From assembly GCA_002386405.1 (NCBI GenBank), contig DGIP01000076.1, positions 1-20,559 on the forward strand: DNA of 20,559 nucleotides, written 5' to 3'. Of this stretch, positions 1 to 6,731 are shown one piece after another. The position numbers and the translations under genes were made by a program. The notes below the pieces were generated by a model. The model was not told the DNA's origin. It worked only from the letters and a program-made list of their open reading frames with translations, and ran no database searches. Numbering within the stretch: the stretch's first letter is position 1; each line of letters opens with the position of its first letter. The stretch is from Stenotrophomonas maltophilia (GTDB lineage Bacteria; Pseudomonadota; Gammaproteobacteria; Xanthomonadales; Xanthomonadaceae).

Positions 1-14
1 CGCTCTTCCGATCT
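1..14. other. Illumina adapter remnant at contig end
   Basis: The first 14 bases, CGCTCTTCCGATCT, equal the 3' end of the Illumina TruSeq read-1 adapter/primer. The leading C fits the read-1 form; the read-2 form has TG before CTCTTCC. The reading frame of the minus-strand lipoprotein is sensible up to base 15. These bases are best read as untrimmed library adapter and not as genome. Confidence 0.9.
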
Positions 15-203
15 CAGGCTGTCGGGCAGGGCACGGCCGAGGTAGCCGGCCGGGACGCCCGGGCGCAGCTCCGGGACCGGCGCCGGCTGCGGTGGCAACG
101 CAGAGGGAAGCACCGCCGGTGATGGGCCGGTCAGGGGCCCGGTGGCGCAACCGGCGAGCAGCGCGGCCATGGTCAGCCAGGACGCCTTGCGAAGTAAGGG
201 CAT
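15..203 (-). CDS. N-terminal fragment of an exported lipoprotein, possibly a class A acid phosphatase (PAP2)
   Basis: The gene starts at ATG 203 behind a good ribosome-binding site (GGAG, 6 bases upstream) and runs off the contig end, leaving 63 codons. The product begins MPLLRKASWL and has a lipoprotein signal peptide with lipobox LLAGC, so Cys19 is the likely lipidated residue. A Pro/Ala-rich linker follows, then PAGYLGRALPDSL just before the adapter. A segment of the type GYL..LPDS is, from memory, typical of the start of the mature part of class A non-specific acid phosphatases (PAP2 superfamily) in Xanthomonadaceae, but no catalytic motif is in the window. It lies 22 bp downstream of the sensor kinase on the same strand and may be cotranscribed. 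The lipoprotein call is firm; the phosphatase call is tentative. Confidence 0.7.
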
Positions 204-225
204 GGGAGTCTCCATACACAGCGTT

Positions 226-1893
226 CTACGGGCCGGCCGCACCGCGTGGCGCGGCGTCGCGCAGGGGGAAGCGCACCTCGATCCGCGCACCGCCGAGCGG
301 GCTGGTGCCCACGTGCAGGGTGCCGGCCAGCAGCCGCGCGCGCTCTTCCATGCTGATCAGGCCCAGCCCGGGCGTGCGCCGCAGGTGGCTGGCCAGGATG
401 CCAACGCCATCGTCATCCACCCGCAGCACCACGTTCTGCCCGCGCACGCACACCAGCACGTCGGCCACGCTGGCGCGCGCGTGCTTGTCCACGTTGTTGA
501 CCGCCTCCTGCACGATGCGGAACAGGCTCAGCTCCTGTTCGTCGTTCAGCCGCGGCGCGTCCTCGATGCTGCAGCGAAGGCGCAGCCGCCCCCGCGCATT
601 GCGCTTGATGCAGAACGCATCGAGCGCGCTGGCCAGCCCGGTGAAACGCAGGATGCTGGGGTGCAGTTCGTGCGAAATGGCCCGGATGTCGTTGGAGACC
701 GACAGCAGCTGGTCCTGCAGCTCCACCACGCTGGGGCGCTCGGCCGGTGGGATGTGGTTGCGCAGCGTGCTGAGCCGGATCGAGATCGCGGCCAGCGACT
801 GGTTGACGTCGTCGTGCAGGTCGCGCGCGATGCGGGTGCGTTCCTCTTCCTGCACCACCAGCATGCGCCCGGTCACTTCGCCAAGGCGTGCGTAAGCGCG
901 CTGCAGTTTGATCCGGTTGGACAGCTTCTGCTCGGACAGCGCGCCCAGGAACAGCAGGGCAAAGCCGGTGCACAGCGTCCAGGCCTGGCCGGTGAGCAGG
1001 TTGCGTTCGGGTGTCCAGAAGCCGAACGGCCCCATCGCTTCCAGGCCCAGCTGCATGCCCAGTACGGCGACCACGACCATGGTCAGCGAGGCGCCGGCGA
1101 TGCCGAACACGATCAACGCCCAGACCAGCAGGGGTATCGGCGCCAGGGTGAGCAGCGGGGTGACCACGCCGTCGCGCCAGTCCACCGTCCACAGCACCAC
1201 CAGCATGGCCATCAGCACCAGGGCCAGGCCCGCGTTCTGCCAGTGCCAGCCGTGGCGGCGCTCGGGCGCATCCAGGATCCGGGCCACGTTGACCAGGGCA
1301 GGTACCAGCAGCAGGTAGCTGACGCTGCTGGTAAGGGCGAATTCGCGCATGACGTCCGGTGCCAGTGCAGCCCCGCGCCCCCCCAGCGCCAGGGCGTACC
1401 ACCACGCGCCGCATAGCGGCAGCAGCACGCAGGCCAGCAGCAGGAACAGGGTCAGGTCGCGGTAGTCCTCCAGGGCAGCGCGTTCAGCGCGCCAGCGCAA
1501 CAGCAGCCATGCCACCATCGCCACCATCGCGAACTCACCCAGGCTGGCCAGCAGGCGCGGCAACGCCGACAGCGGCACCAGCAGGAGCGAGAGCACCGTG
1601 CCGGCGCAGGCGGAAAGGATACAGGCGCGCCACTGGCTTCTCGGTGTCAACAGCAGCCAGCTCAAGAGTAGCGGACCGGGTATCCACACCACGTGCAATT
1701 GCGGCGCCTGGTCAAGCGTGGGCAACCAATGGCCGAGCATGCAGCCAATCAGCAGCGGAAGCACATTCGTTACAAGTATGTGTACGTTCAGTGAAGGCGA
1801 TGTCAGGCGCTGGCGTCGTCGCATGGACAAGTCGCTGTTGGCGGCATCGGGCGCGGGAACGCCTACCTGGTTGACGTGACTGCTGGCCTGCAC
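226..1893 (-). CDS. Membrane sensor histidine kinase, MASE1-like sensor with NarX/HisKA_3-type kinase core
   Basis: The product has about eight hydrophobic segments in its first 330 residues, resembling MASE1-type integral membrane sensor domains. A short linker follows, then a HisKA_3 dimerisation domain with the H-box RIARDLHDDVNQSLAAI; His360 (numbered from the GTG at 1893) is the expected phosphorylation site. The ATPase domain has the N-box QEAVNNVDKHA, the G1 box VDDDGVGI and the G2 box GLGLISMEERARLLAGTL. Kinases of this class phosphorylate NarL/LuxR-type regulators, and one is encoded at 3203-3850. Start choice is uncertain: GTG 1893 has a well-spaced GAGG, ATG 1824 lies closer to the first membrane segment but lacks a clear ribosome-binding site, and the frame stays open to 2055. 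The stimulus cannot be told from the sequence. Confidence 0.9.
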   Translation of the reverse strand: MQASSHVNQVGVPAPDAANSDLSMRRRQRLTSPSLNVHILVTNVLPLLIGCMLGHWLPTLDQAPQLHVVWIPGPLLLSWLLLTPRSQWRACILSACAGTVLSLLLVPLSALPRLLASLGEFAMVAMVAWLLLRWRAERAALEDYRDLTLFLLLACVLLPLCGAWWYALALGGRGAALAPDVMREFALTSSVSYLLLVPALVNVARILDAPERRHGWHWQNAGLALVLMAMLVVLWTVDWRDGVVTPLLTLAPIPLLVWALIVFGIAGASLTMVVVAVLGMQLGLEAMGPFGFWTPERNLLTGQAWTLCTGFALLFLGALSEQKLSNRIKLQRAYARLGEVTGRMLVVQEEERTRIARDLHDDVNQSLAAISIRLSTLRNHIPPAERPSVVELQDQLLSVSNDIRAISHELHPSILRFTGLASALDAFCIKRNARGRLRLRCSIEDAPRLNDEQELSLFRIVQEAVNNVDKHARASVADVLVCVRGQNVVLRVDDDGVGILASHLRRTPGLGLISMEERARLLAGTLHVGTSPLGGARIEVRFPLRDAAPRGAAGP

Positions 1894-2079
1894 TCTGCAC
1901 CTCGGGGGGGGAGATGCGCGGATCACCACACCGGCAATCCATGCGCCATAACGTGGTACGAACTCGGGTAGTGCGATCAATGCTTGTCGCATTGTCGCAG
2001 CCGCCTCACAATCCACCCGATGAGAGCAGCTTGACCCGCCTCGCGCTATCCACATTCCGACAAGATATGGGAGCAGACG
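1894..2079. promoter_or_regulatory. Divergent intergenic region between kinase and AraC-type regulator
   Basis: This region of about 186 bp separates two diverging genes and should hold promoters for both. It contains a run of eight G at 1904-1911, just upstream of the proposed kinase start, and a perfect tandem repeat of TTGTCGCA at 1984-1999. The tandem repeat could be a regulator-binding site. The ribosome-binding site of the AraC gene (GGGAG) lies near 2069. I see no confident -35/-10 pair. Confidence 0.4.
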
Positions 2080-3051
2080 ATGGACGAACCAATGTCTCCA
2101 TACAGCCGCTTCGTGGTGGACGGATTTGATGCGGATGCGCTACTGGGAGTTGTACGCGATACCCGGTTCGAGCAGCGGCTGCTGGCGGCCGGCCACTTTC
2201 GAGCCTGCGTACAACGCGTGGTCTTTCCGGAATTCAGCTTGGACAGCGGCGCTTATACGCTACCGATCTTCGCCAGCGGAAGTTTCAGCCCGGGCATGGT
2301 CGCATTGGCCCTTGCCGTCAGCTGCGCGCAACCCATGTGGGCCAACGGACGCTGGATCCCGGCGGGGCAGATCATGGTGTTTGCCGAGGACAGCGAATTG
2401 AACGTACGGCCCAGCCCCGGTGGCTGGCAATGGGCGGTCATGCTTATTCCCCGCGCCGTGCTGCAGCGCGAAGCGGTGCCTCGGATCGGGCGCGAGCTGC
2501 GTCTGCCGCGCAGCGGCTGGTACAGTCGCGCGGCAGCGCCACACGCTGCACGCAACCTGCGTGAGGGAGTGTTCAACGTGCTGCAGGACGCTGCTGGCTG
2601 GCAGGGTATCGTTCCACCCAGGGAGCTGGACAGGCAGGCCGATAGCCTCCTGAACATATTCATCGATGCGGTGGCGGCGTCAGATGGCGGGCCTGAGCGA
2701 CGGGGCTTGGGCAGCTGCACCGAGCGCCGCCGCGACGCGATCGTGCGTCAGGCCGAGGCCTATCTGAAGTCGCAGCTGGAAAATCCCTACGATAGCCGGG
2801 CGCTGTCGCATCACCTGGGCGTTGGGGAACGCCAACTGGAGCGGCTTTTCCGGGATGCCTATGGGCACGGCCCATGTCACTGGCACCAGTTGGCACGGCT
2901 GAACCTGGCACGTAGTGCGCTGCGCCACGCAGGTGGTGCGGTGGGGGTGACCGAAGTGGCGACACGCTTCGGATTTTCCCACCTTGGTCGCTTCTCGCTC
3001 ATGTATCGCGATGTGTTCGGCGAAAGTCCCCGGGAAACATTGCGCCGCTGA
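2080..3051 (+). CDS. AraC-family transcriptional regulator
   Basis: This 323-residue protein has the size and layout of a typical AraC-family regulator. The N-terminal 200 or so residues form a ligand-sensing-like domain without recognisable motifs. Residues about 220-322 form the double helix-turn-helix: the first around SRALSHHLGVGERQLERLFRD, the second around VTEVATRFGFSHLGRFS, ending with the family-typical F.YRDVFGESPRETLRR-like signature (here MYRDVFGESP). The start at ATG 2080 is supported by GGGAG about seven bases upstream; a second ATG four codons on is possible. It lies between a divergent sensor kinase and a NarL-type response regulator, so it may respond to the same conditions. 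Its ligand and targets are unknown. Confidence 0.9.
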   Translation: MDEPMSPYSRFVVDGFDADALLGVVRDTRFEQRLLAAGHFRACVQRVVFPEFSLDSGAYTLPIFASGSFSPGMVALALAVSCAQPMWANGRWIPAGQIMVFAEDSELNVRPSPGGWQWAVMLIPRAVLQREAVPRIGRELRLPRSGWYSRAAAPHAARNLREGVFNVLQDAAGWQGIVPPRELDRQADSLLNIFIDAVAASDGGPERRGLGSCTERRRDAIVRQAEAYLKSQLENPYDSRALSHHLGVGERQLERLFRDAYGHGPCHWHQLARLNLARSALRHAGGAVGVTEVATRFGFSHLGRFSLMYRDVFGESPRETLRR

Positions 3052-3202
3052 ACCGTTATGAACGTGCGTCACACTGTGGGCAATACTCACGGCATCATCA
3101 CGCCGCCGCCAGCATCGTCGAGGCGTTGTACGCGGCTGCCGCCACGGTTGGTCCGCAGAGCACTTCAATCAGGGGACGATTGATGACACAGGAGACGACA
3201 AC

Positions 3203-3850
3203 ATGCAGGTTTCGTATTCGACGGCGGAGAGTCGATATCGCCGCGTGGTATTGGCCGATGACCATAGGGTCGTGGCCCAGGGCATCGAACATCTGCTGGA
3301 AGACCGCTTCGACTCGATCGAGCTGGTGTCCTCCGGTGAAGAACTGGTGGAGGCTGTCCGCCGCGATCCTCCGGACGTAGTGGTCGCCGACATCAGCATG
3401 CCGGGTTTGACCGGCATCCAGGCGCTTCGTCGAATGCGTGAGGAGGGCTACGAGATGCCGGTGGTGTTCCTCACCATGCATGATGAGTCGAGCATGGCCG
3501 CCGAGGCGATCCGCGCCGGCGCCCGTGGTTATGTGCTCAAGAGTGCGGCGGGCGAGGAGCTGGTGCGTGCGCTTGCCGGCGTGATGGGGGGGCACACCTA
3601 TGTCACCCCGACACTGGCGGTGGATGCCATCAACAACGCGGGCCGGCAGCAGTATGTGCTGACCGACAAGCAGCTTCGCATCCTGGAGTACGTGGCACGG
3701 GGGTTACGCTCGAAGCAGATTGCGTATGAGCTGGGGGTTTCGGTACGCACGATCGAGTCTCACAAGTACGCGATCATGCAGGAGCTGGGCGTGCACGGCA
3801 CGCTGGAGCTGGTGCGCAAGGCCGAGCACGAAGGGCTTATCCGCCACTGA
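3203..3850 (+). CDS. NarL/FixJ-family response regulator with LuxR-type DNA-binding domain
   Basis: The receiver domain (residues about 13-130) has the acidic pair in LADDH (Asp19, Asp20), the phospho-acceptor Asp63 in VVVADISMPG, Thr91 in FLTMHD and Lys113 in YVLKS. A LuxR-type helix-turn-helix follows at about 153-210, with LTDKQLRILEYVARGLRSK, then KQIAYELGVSVRTIESH. The start is set by AGGAGA about seven bases upstream of ATG 3203. It is 151 bp downstream of the AraC-type gene, so it probably has its own promoter. The HisKA_3 kinase encoded at 226-1893 is the most likely cognate partner, because that kinase class pairs with NarL-type regulators. An intrinsic terminator follows directly. 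Confidence 0.93.
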   Translation: MQVSYSTAESRYRRVVLADDHRVVAQGIEHLLEDRFDSIELVSSGEELVEAVRRDPPDVVVADISMPGLTGIQALRRMREEGYEMPVVFLTMHDESSMAAEAIRAGARGYVLKSAAGEELVRALAGVMGGHTYVTPTLAVDAINNAGRQQYVLTDKQLRILEYVARGLRSKQIAYELGVSVRTIESHKYAIMQELGVHGTLELVRKAEHEGLIRH

Positions 3851-3856
3851 TGGCCC

Positions 3857-3906
3857 CCGGCGGCGGTGGGCAAGTAGATTTACTTGCCCCCGCCCGGTTG
3901 TTTTTC
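3857..3906 (+). terminator. Rho-independent terminator after the NarL-type regulator
   Basis: A perfect 9-bp stem GGGCAAGTA / TACTTGCCC (3868-3876 and 3881-3889) encloses the loop GATT. It is extended by GGCGG / CCGCC with one bulged base and followed by a T-rich stretch, GGTTGTTTTT, ending at 3905. It sits 7 bp past the stop codon, so the NarL-type gene and the downstream receiver gene are probably separate transcripts or linked only by read-through. Confidence 0.85.
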
Positions 3907-3965
3907 CCTTGTTACCGTCCCCGCTGCGGCACACCATCAGGGCACGCGATGCCTTGGCGGAACCC

Positions 3966-4355
3966 ATGAATGCTGCCCGTGTGCTGCTGGCCGAAGATGG
4001 CTCCGCCATGGGGCGCCAGCTGCGTGGGCTGCTGGCCGAAGAGTTCGAGGTGATCGGCCTGGTCCAGGACGGCGCGTCGTTGGTCAAGGCCGCCCAGAGC
4101 ATGCTGCCCGATGTAGTGGTGACCGACATAGCCATGCCCGAGCTCAACGGCCTGGAAGCCGCGCGCCGGTTGCGCGTGCAGCGGCCGGTACTCGGCGTGG
4201 TTTTCATCACAGTGCATGCCGAGCCACAGATGGTGGACCAGGCGATGGCATTGGGTCCCTGCAGCTACGTGCTCAAATCCGATGCAGGTGATGACCTGGC
4301 ACTGGCCGTCCAGGCCGCATTGCGTGGCGAGCGGTTCGTGTCGCGCTCGCTCTGA
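3966..4355 (+). CDS. Stand-alone response regulator receiver domain protein
   Basis: The product is 129 residues, exactly one receiver domain, with no output domain before the stop. Conserved positions are present: acidic pair in LLAEDGS (Glu10, Asp11), phospho-acceptor Asp54 in VVVTDIAMPELNG, Thr82 in FITVHAE and Lys104 in YVLKSDAG. Its C-terminus (RGERFVSRSL) resembles the point where a NarL-type protein would enter its linker, so it may derive from a regulator that lost its DNA-binding domain. ATG 3966 follows a weak ribosome-binding site (GGCGGA). Single-domain receivers act as phosphate sinks, phosphorelay intermediates or protein-interaction switches. The sequence does not say which applies. 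Confidence 0.88.
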   Translation: MNAARVLLAEDGSAMGRQLRGLLAEEFEVIGLVQDGASLVKAAQSMLPDVVVTDIAMPELNGLEAARRLRVQRPVLGVVFITVHAEPQMVDQAMALGPCSYVLKSDAGDDLALAVQAALRGERFVSRSL

Positions 4356-4375
4356 GCGGCGTGCACCGGCTCAGA
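4351..4375. terminator. Short hairpin between convergent genes, candidate bidirectional terminator
   Basis: TCTGAGC (4351-4357) and GCTCAGA (4369-4375) are perfect inverted repeats, with further GG/CC pairing inside and a loop of about six bases. The TGA stop of the receiver gene lies in the left arm and the stop of the membrane-protein gene (TCA on this strand) in the right arm. There is no T run on either side, so intrinsic termination is possible but not assured. Confidence 0.4.
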
Positions 4376-5537
4376 TCAGAATGCCGGCGAGCTTGGCAAC
4401 CAGGTCGTCCACCGACATCGCCACCAGCGTGAGCGGCAGCAGCGGCACCACCGCCGGCAGCACCATTCCCAGCAGGTTCCAGCGGCTGACCGGCACCACC
4501 GACATTTCCGCCGTGCCTTGGTAGACAGCGCTGAAATCCGCAAAGGCCGAAGCGTCGTTGTGGTCCAGCAGGGACTCGCTGCCGGCCGTGTCCTCGCTGG
4601 CCGCTTTCCAGCGCTGGTCGAACGCTGCGGCCGCGCGGTTGCCCAGGGCGCTGAATCGATAGAGCGCATGGCGCCGCGCGCGGATCAGGGTCGGGGTAAG
4701 CAGCAGCAGCGGGGCAAGCAGGAACAGGGTCGCTCCAATCACGTAACCCGCCAGCAGGTGGCGCATGGAGTACAGCGAAGCGTCGAGATAGGTCATGTGG
4801 TTGAGGCAGGCACCGGACAGGATCAAGGCGCCGGCCGCGCTCAGCATGCTGAAACGCTCCTGGGCCAGGCCCAGAAACGCCAGCCCGCCGGTGCGGTCCG
4901 GGTGCTCGGCGTGCAGGGTCAGCCCCACCGTGGGCAATCGCGCGAGCAGCAGCGTCCACAACAGGAAGCGCCACAGCCACAGCAGGCCGACCAGCCGGAA
5001 CATCGGCATTCCCACCCATGCATACCAGTACCCCGCAGGGGTTGTGACACCGGCGTGGCTGCGCCAGTCGGGTACACCCGGCAGCAGGCTGACCACGCCG
5101 CCCTGCAGGAACGACGGTAGAAAGGCTAGCACTATGCACGCCAGCTCCGGCCAGCGGCTGTCGCGCCAACCTCGGATAGTGGCCAGCAGTGCCTGCATAC
5201 GGGGCTGGCGGCGAGAAGGGACCAGGCTTGCGTGGGTGAGCTGGCGCAGGGCGCCGTGCAACAACGCATCGGCGCGGGGCGCGGCCAGCACCAGCAGCGG
5301 CAGGGCCAGCAGCAGGCGGAACAGGGTGGCGTAGTCGCCCAGCAGCGCCATGGCGGCGGCACGCGGCAGCAGCATGCCGCCTGCGTTGGCCAGCAGCAGC
5401 AGCGGCACGAAGGTGACCAGCATCAGTGCTGCGGCAAGCCACCACGACAGGCGCCGGCTGCCGTGCAGCGCACCGCTGGCGTGCAGCAGGCGGTGCACCA
5501 GGCCCCCGCGCATCAGTGAGTAGCTGTCCTGGCTCAT
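4371..5537 (-). CDS. Multi-pass inner-membrane protein of unknown function
   Basis: I do not recognise the family. From the ATG at 5537 the product is 388 residues with about six hydrophobic stretches: WLAAALMLVTFVPLLLLANAG near residue 32, a Leu-rich stretch near 70-85, one around LACIVLAFLPSFL, one around FRLVGLLWLWRFLLWTLLLA, one around YVIGATLFLLAPLLLLTPTLI, and a last one close to the C-terminus. A hydrophilic segment of about 70 residues precedes the last membrane segment. The open frame continues upstream to 5669, but that extension overlaps the divergent intergenic region and is not hydrophobic. ATG 5513 is an alternative start. No strong ribosome-binding site decides between them. 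The gene is convergent with the receiver gene and divergent from the membrane-protein operon at 5669. Confidence 0.8.
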   Translation of the reverse strand: MSQDSYSLMRGGLVHRLLHASGALHGSRRLSWWLAAALMLVTFVPLLLLANAGGMLLPRAAAMALLGDYATLFRLLLALPLLVLAAPRADALLHGALRQLTHASLVPSRRQPRMQALLATIRGWRDSRWPELACIVLAFLPSFLQGGVVSLLPGVPDWRSHAGVTTPAGYWYAWVGMPMFRLVGLLWLWRFLLWTLLLARLPTVGLTLHAEHPDRTGGLAFLGLAQERFSMLSAAGALILSGACLNHMTYLDASLYSMRHLLAGYVIGATLFLLAPLLLLTPTLIRARRHALYRFSALGNRAAAAFDQRWKAASEDTAGSESLLDHNDASAFADFSAVYQGTAEMSVVPVSRWNLLGMVLPAVVPLLPLTLVAMSVDDLVAKLAGILI

Positions 5538-5668
5538 GCGGGATGAGCATACCCTTGTGTCCCATCGTTGGCGGCGCAGTAAAAATACTGAAGCCGGTGC
5601 AGTACCTATCCCGATGTGCATTTGCGTTGCCACGGCCAAGCTGGGCACCAGTGAATAGGAACCCGGCA
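5538..5668. promoter_or_regulatory. Divergent intergenic region with a 14-bp palindrome
   Basis: This 131-bp region separates two diverging membrane-protein genes. It contains CAGTAAAAATACTG (5577-5590), two perfect 5-bp arms around AAAA, which is AT-rich against a GC-rich background and could be an operator or promoter element for either gene. The ribosome-binding site of the plus-strand gene (AGGA) is near 5657. No confident -35/-10 pair was found. Confidence 0.4.
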
Positions 5669-6100
5669 ATGCTCCTGGCCATCGATTTCCTGACGCGTTT
5701 CTGGACGGACATGATCGGTCGTGCGGACGGTCCGATGACCTTTCGGCTATTCCTGCAGCCGACGATGGCGCTGATCACCGCCCTGATCGACGGGATTCGT
5801 GCGGCGAAGGCAGGCAAGCCTCCCTATGCCTGGCTCATCGCGCACAGCACCGGCGGTGAGCGTCTGGTTACGTGGCGAGAAGGCGTCACGGCAACCACGC
5901 GCATCCTGCTGCTCGGCGTGGTCATGGACGTGATCTACCAGGTTCGCGTGTACGGCGGCTTCCGCTATCCGCTTGAGGCTTTCGTGCTCGCCGTAGTGCT
6001 GGCGTTCGTTCCGTACCTCATCCTGCGAGGTCCCTTCACCCGGCTCTCTGCGCATTGGCTGCGCACTCACCCCACGCATGGCAAGGGTTCCCGGCAATGA
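5669..6100 (+). CDS. Small inner-membrane protein of unknown function, first gene of the FGE operon
   Basis: This 143-residue protein begins MLLAIDFLTRFW. It has a moderately hydrophobic N-terminal segment (FRLFLQPTMALITALIDGI), a polar middle (residues about 50-70), then two clear membrane helices around TRILLLGVVMDVIYQV and AFVLAVVLAFVPYLILRG. The C-terminus is basic and polar. ATG 5669 is supported by AGGA nine bases upstream. The stop codon overlaps the start of the next gene (ATGA), so the two are translationally coupled and probably work together. I cannot assign a named family or function. Its place ahead of DUF202, FGE and envelope proteins suggests an envelope role. Confidence 0.82.
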   Translation: MLLAIDFLTRFWTDMIGRADGPMTFRLFLQPTMALITALIDGIRAAKAGKPPYAWLIAHSTGGERLVTWREGVTATTRILLLGVVMDVIYQVRVYGGFRYPLEAFVLAVVLAFVPYLILRGPFTRLSAHWLRTHPTHGKGSRQ

Positions 6101-6609
6101 CGGCAAAAGATCCCCAGAAGGCATTGAGCGAGCAGGCAGTTGCCATGGAACACGCCCGCCAGACGCTGGGCGGCACGGACCAGGCATCGCTGGAGCTTTC
6201 CTCGCGGCGTACCGGCATGTCGTTCCAGCGGACCCGCATGAGTGCGGATCGCACCTTGATGTCGATCATGCGGACCGCACTGTCTCTGATCGGTTTCGGC
6301 TTCACGATCTACCAGTTCTTCGGGCACATGCTGGAAGTGCCGGGTGTGACCCTGCACCCGCATGCCCCGCGCAACTTCGGGGTGGCGCTGGTCGCGTTGG
6401 GCATCGTGATGCTCACGCTCGGCATCATCTACCACGTCCGCTACATGCAGGGGCTGCGCAGGGAGCGCAGCCTGATGATCGGCGAGGGCCTGGTCCATGG
6501 GGAGAGCCATTACCCGATCTCGTTGACCCTGATCACCGCCGGACTGCTGTGGCTGCTTGGCCTGCTGGCCATCGCCGGCATGACCTTCAACGTGGCGCCG
6601 TTCGGGTGA
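6097..6609 (+). CDS. DUF202 / YidH-type inner-membrane protein
   Basis: The 170-residue product has an N-terminal soluble part of about 55 residues, then the signature SFQRTRMSADRTLMSIMRTALSLIGFG, typical of DUF202 (YidH) proteins, which carry a charged R..AxxRT.L..xRTxLS segment just before the first membrane helix. Three membrane helices follow: around LSLIGFGFTIYQFF, around FGVALVALGIVMLTLGIIY and near the C-terminus around ITAGLLWLLGLLAIAGMTF. ATG 6097 overlaps the preceding stop by four bases. An alternative ATG at 6055 lies inside the upstream gene and is unlikely. DUF202 proteins have no settled biochemical role. Confidence 0.88.
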   Translation: MTAKDPQKALSEQAVAMEHARQTLGGTDQASLELSSRRTGMSFQRTRMSADRTLMSIMRTALSLIGFGFTIYQFFGHMLEVPGVTLHPHAPRNFGVALVALGIVMLTLGIIYHVRYMQGLRRERSLMIGEGLVHGESHYPISLTLITAGLLWLLGLLAIAGMTFNVAPFG

Positions 6610-6653
6610 AAGCCTACTGCGTCTACCGAGTCCGATCTACCCGCAGGCCTTAC

Positions 6654-6731
6654 ATGGAGCACACAATGGCAGCAACCGCATCCCGATCCCGCTCGCGCCC
6701 GCAGCCACGCCCGATGGGTGGCCAGGAATGA
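6654..6731 (+). CDS. Candidate 25-codon ORF ahead of FGE, possible remnant or leader
   Basis: In the 118-bp gap between the DUF202 gene and FGE an ORF runs from ATG 6654 to a TGA at 6729-6731. It encodes 25 residues beginning MEHTMAATASR, then an Arg/Pro-rich stretch ending MGGQE. Its stop overlaps the FGE start (ATGA), which would couple their translation. Its own ribosome-binding site is weak. It resembles no sulfatase motif and may be chance, a leader peptide, or the residue of a deleted gene. Confidence 0.25.
   Translation: MEHTMAATASRSRSRPQPRPMGGQE

Noticed and set aside
142..1416. A 424-codon plus-strand frame opposite the sensor kinase
   Set aside because: The minus strand encodes a complete kinase with H, N and G boxes. 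The plus-strand translation is a Gln/His/Ala-rich shadow.
5538..5669. Upstream extensions of the minus-strand membrane protein to 5669 or 5817
   Set aside because: The added residues are not hydrophobic, cover the divergent intergenic region and overlap the plus-strand gene start; ATG 5537 or 5513 fits better.
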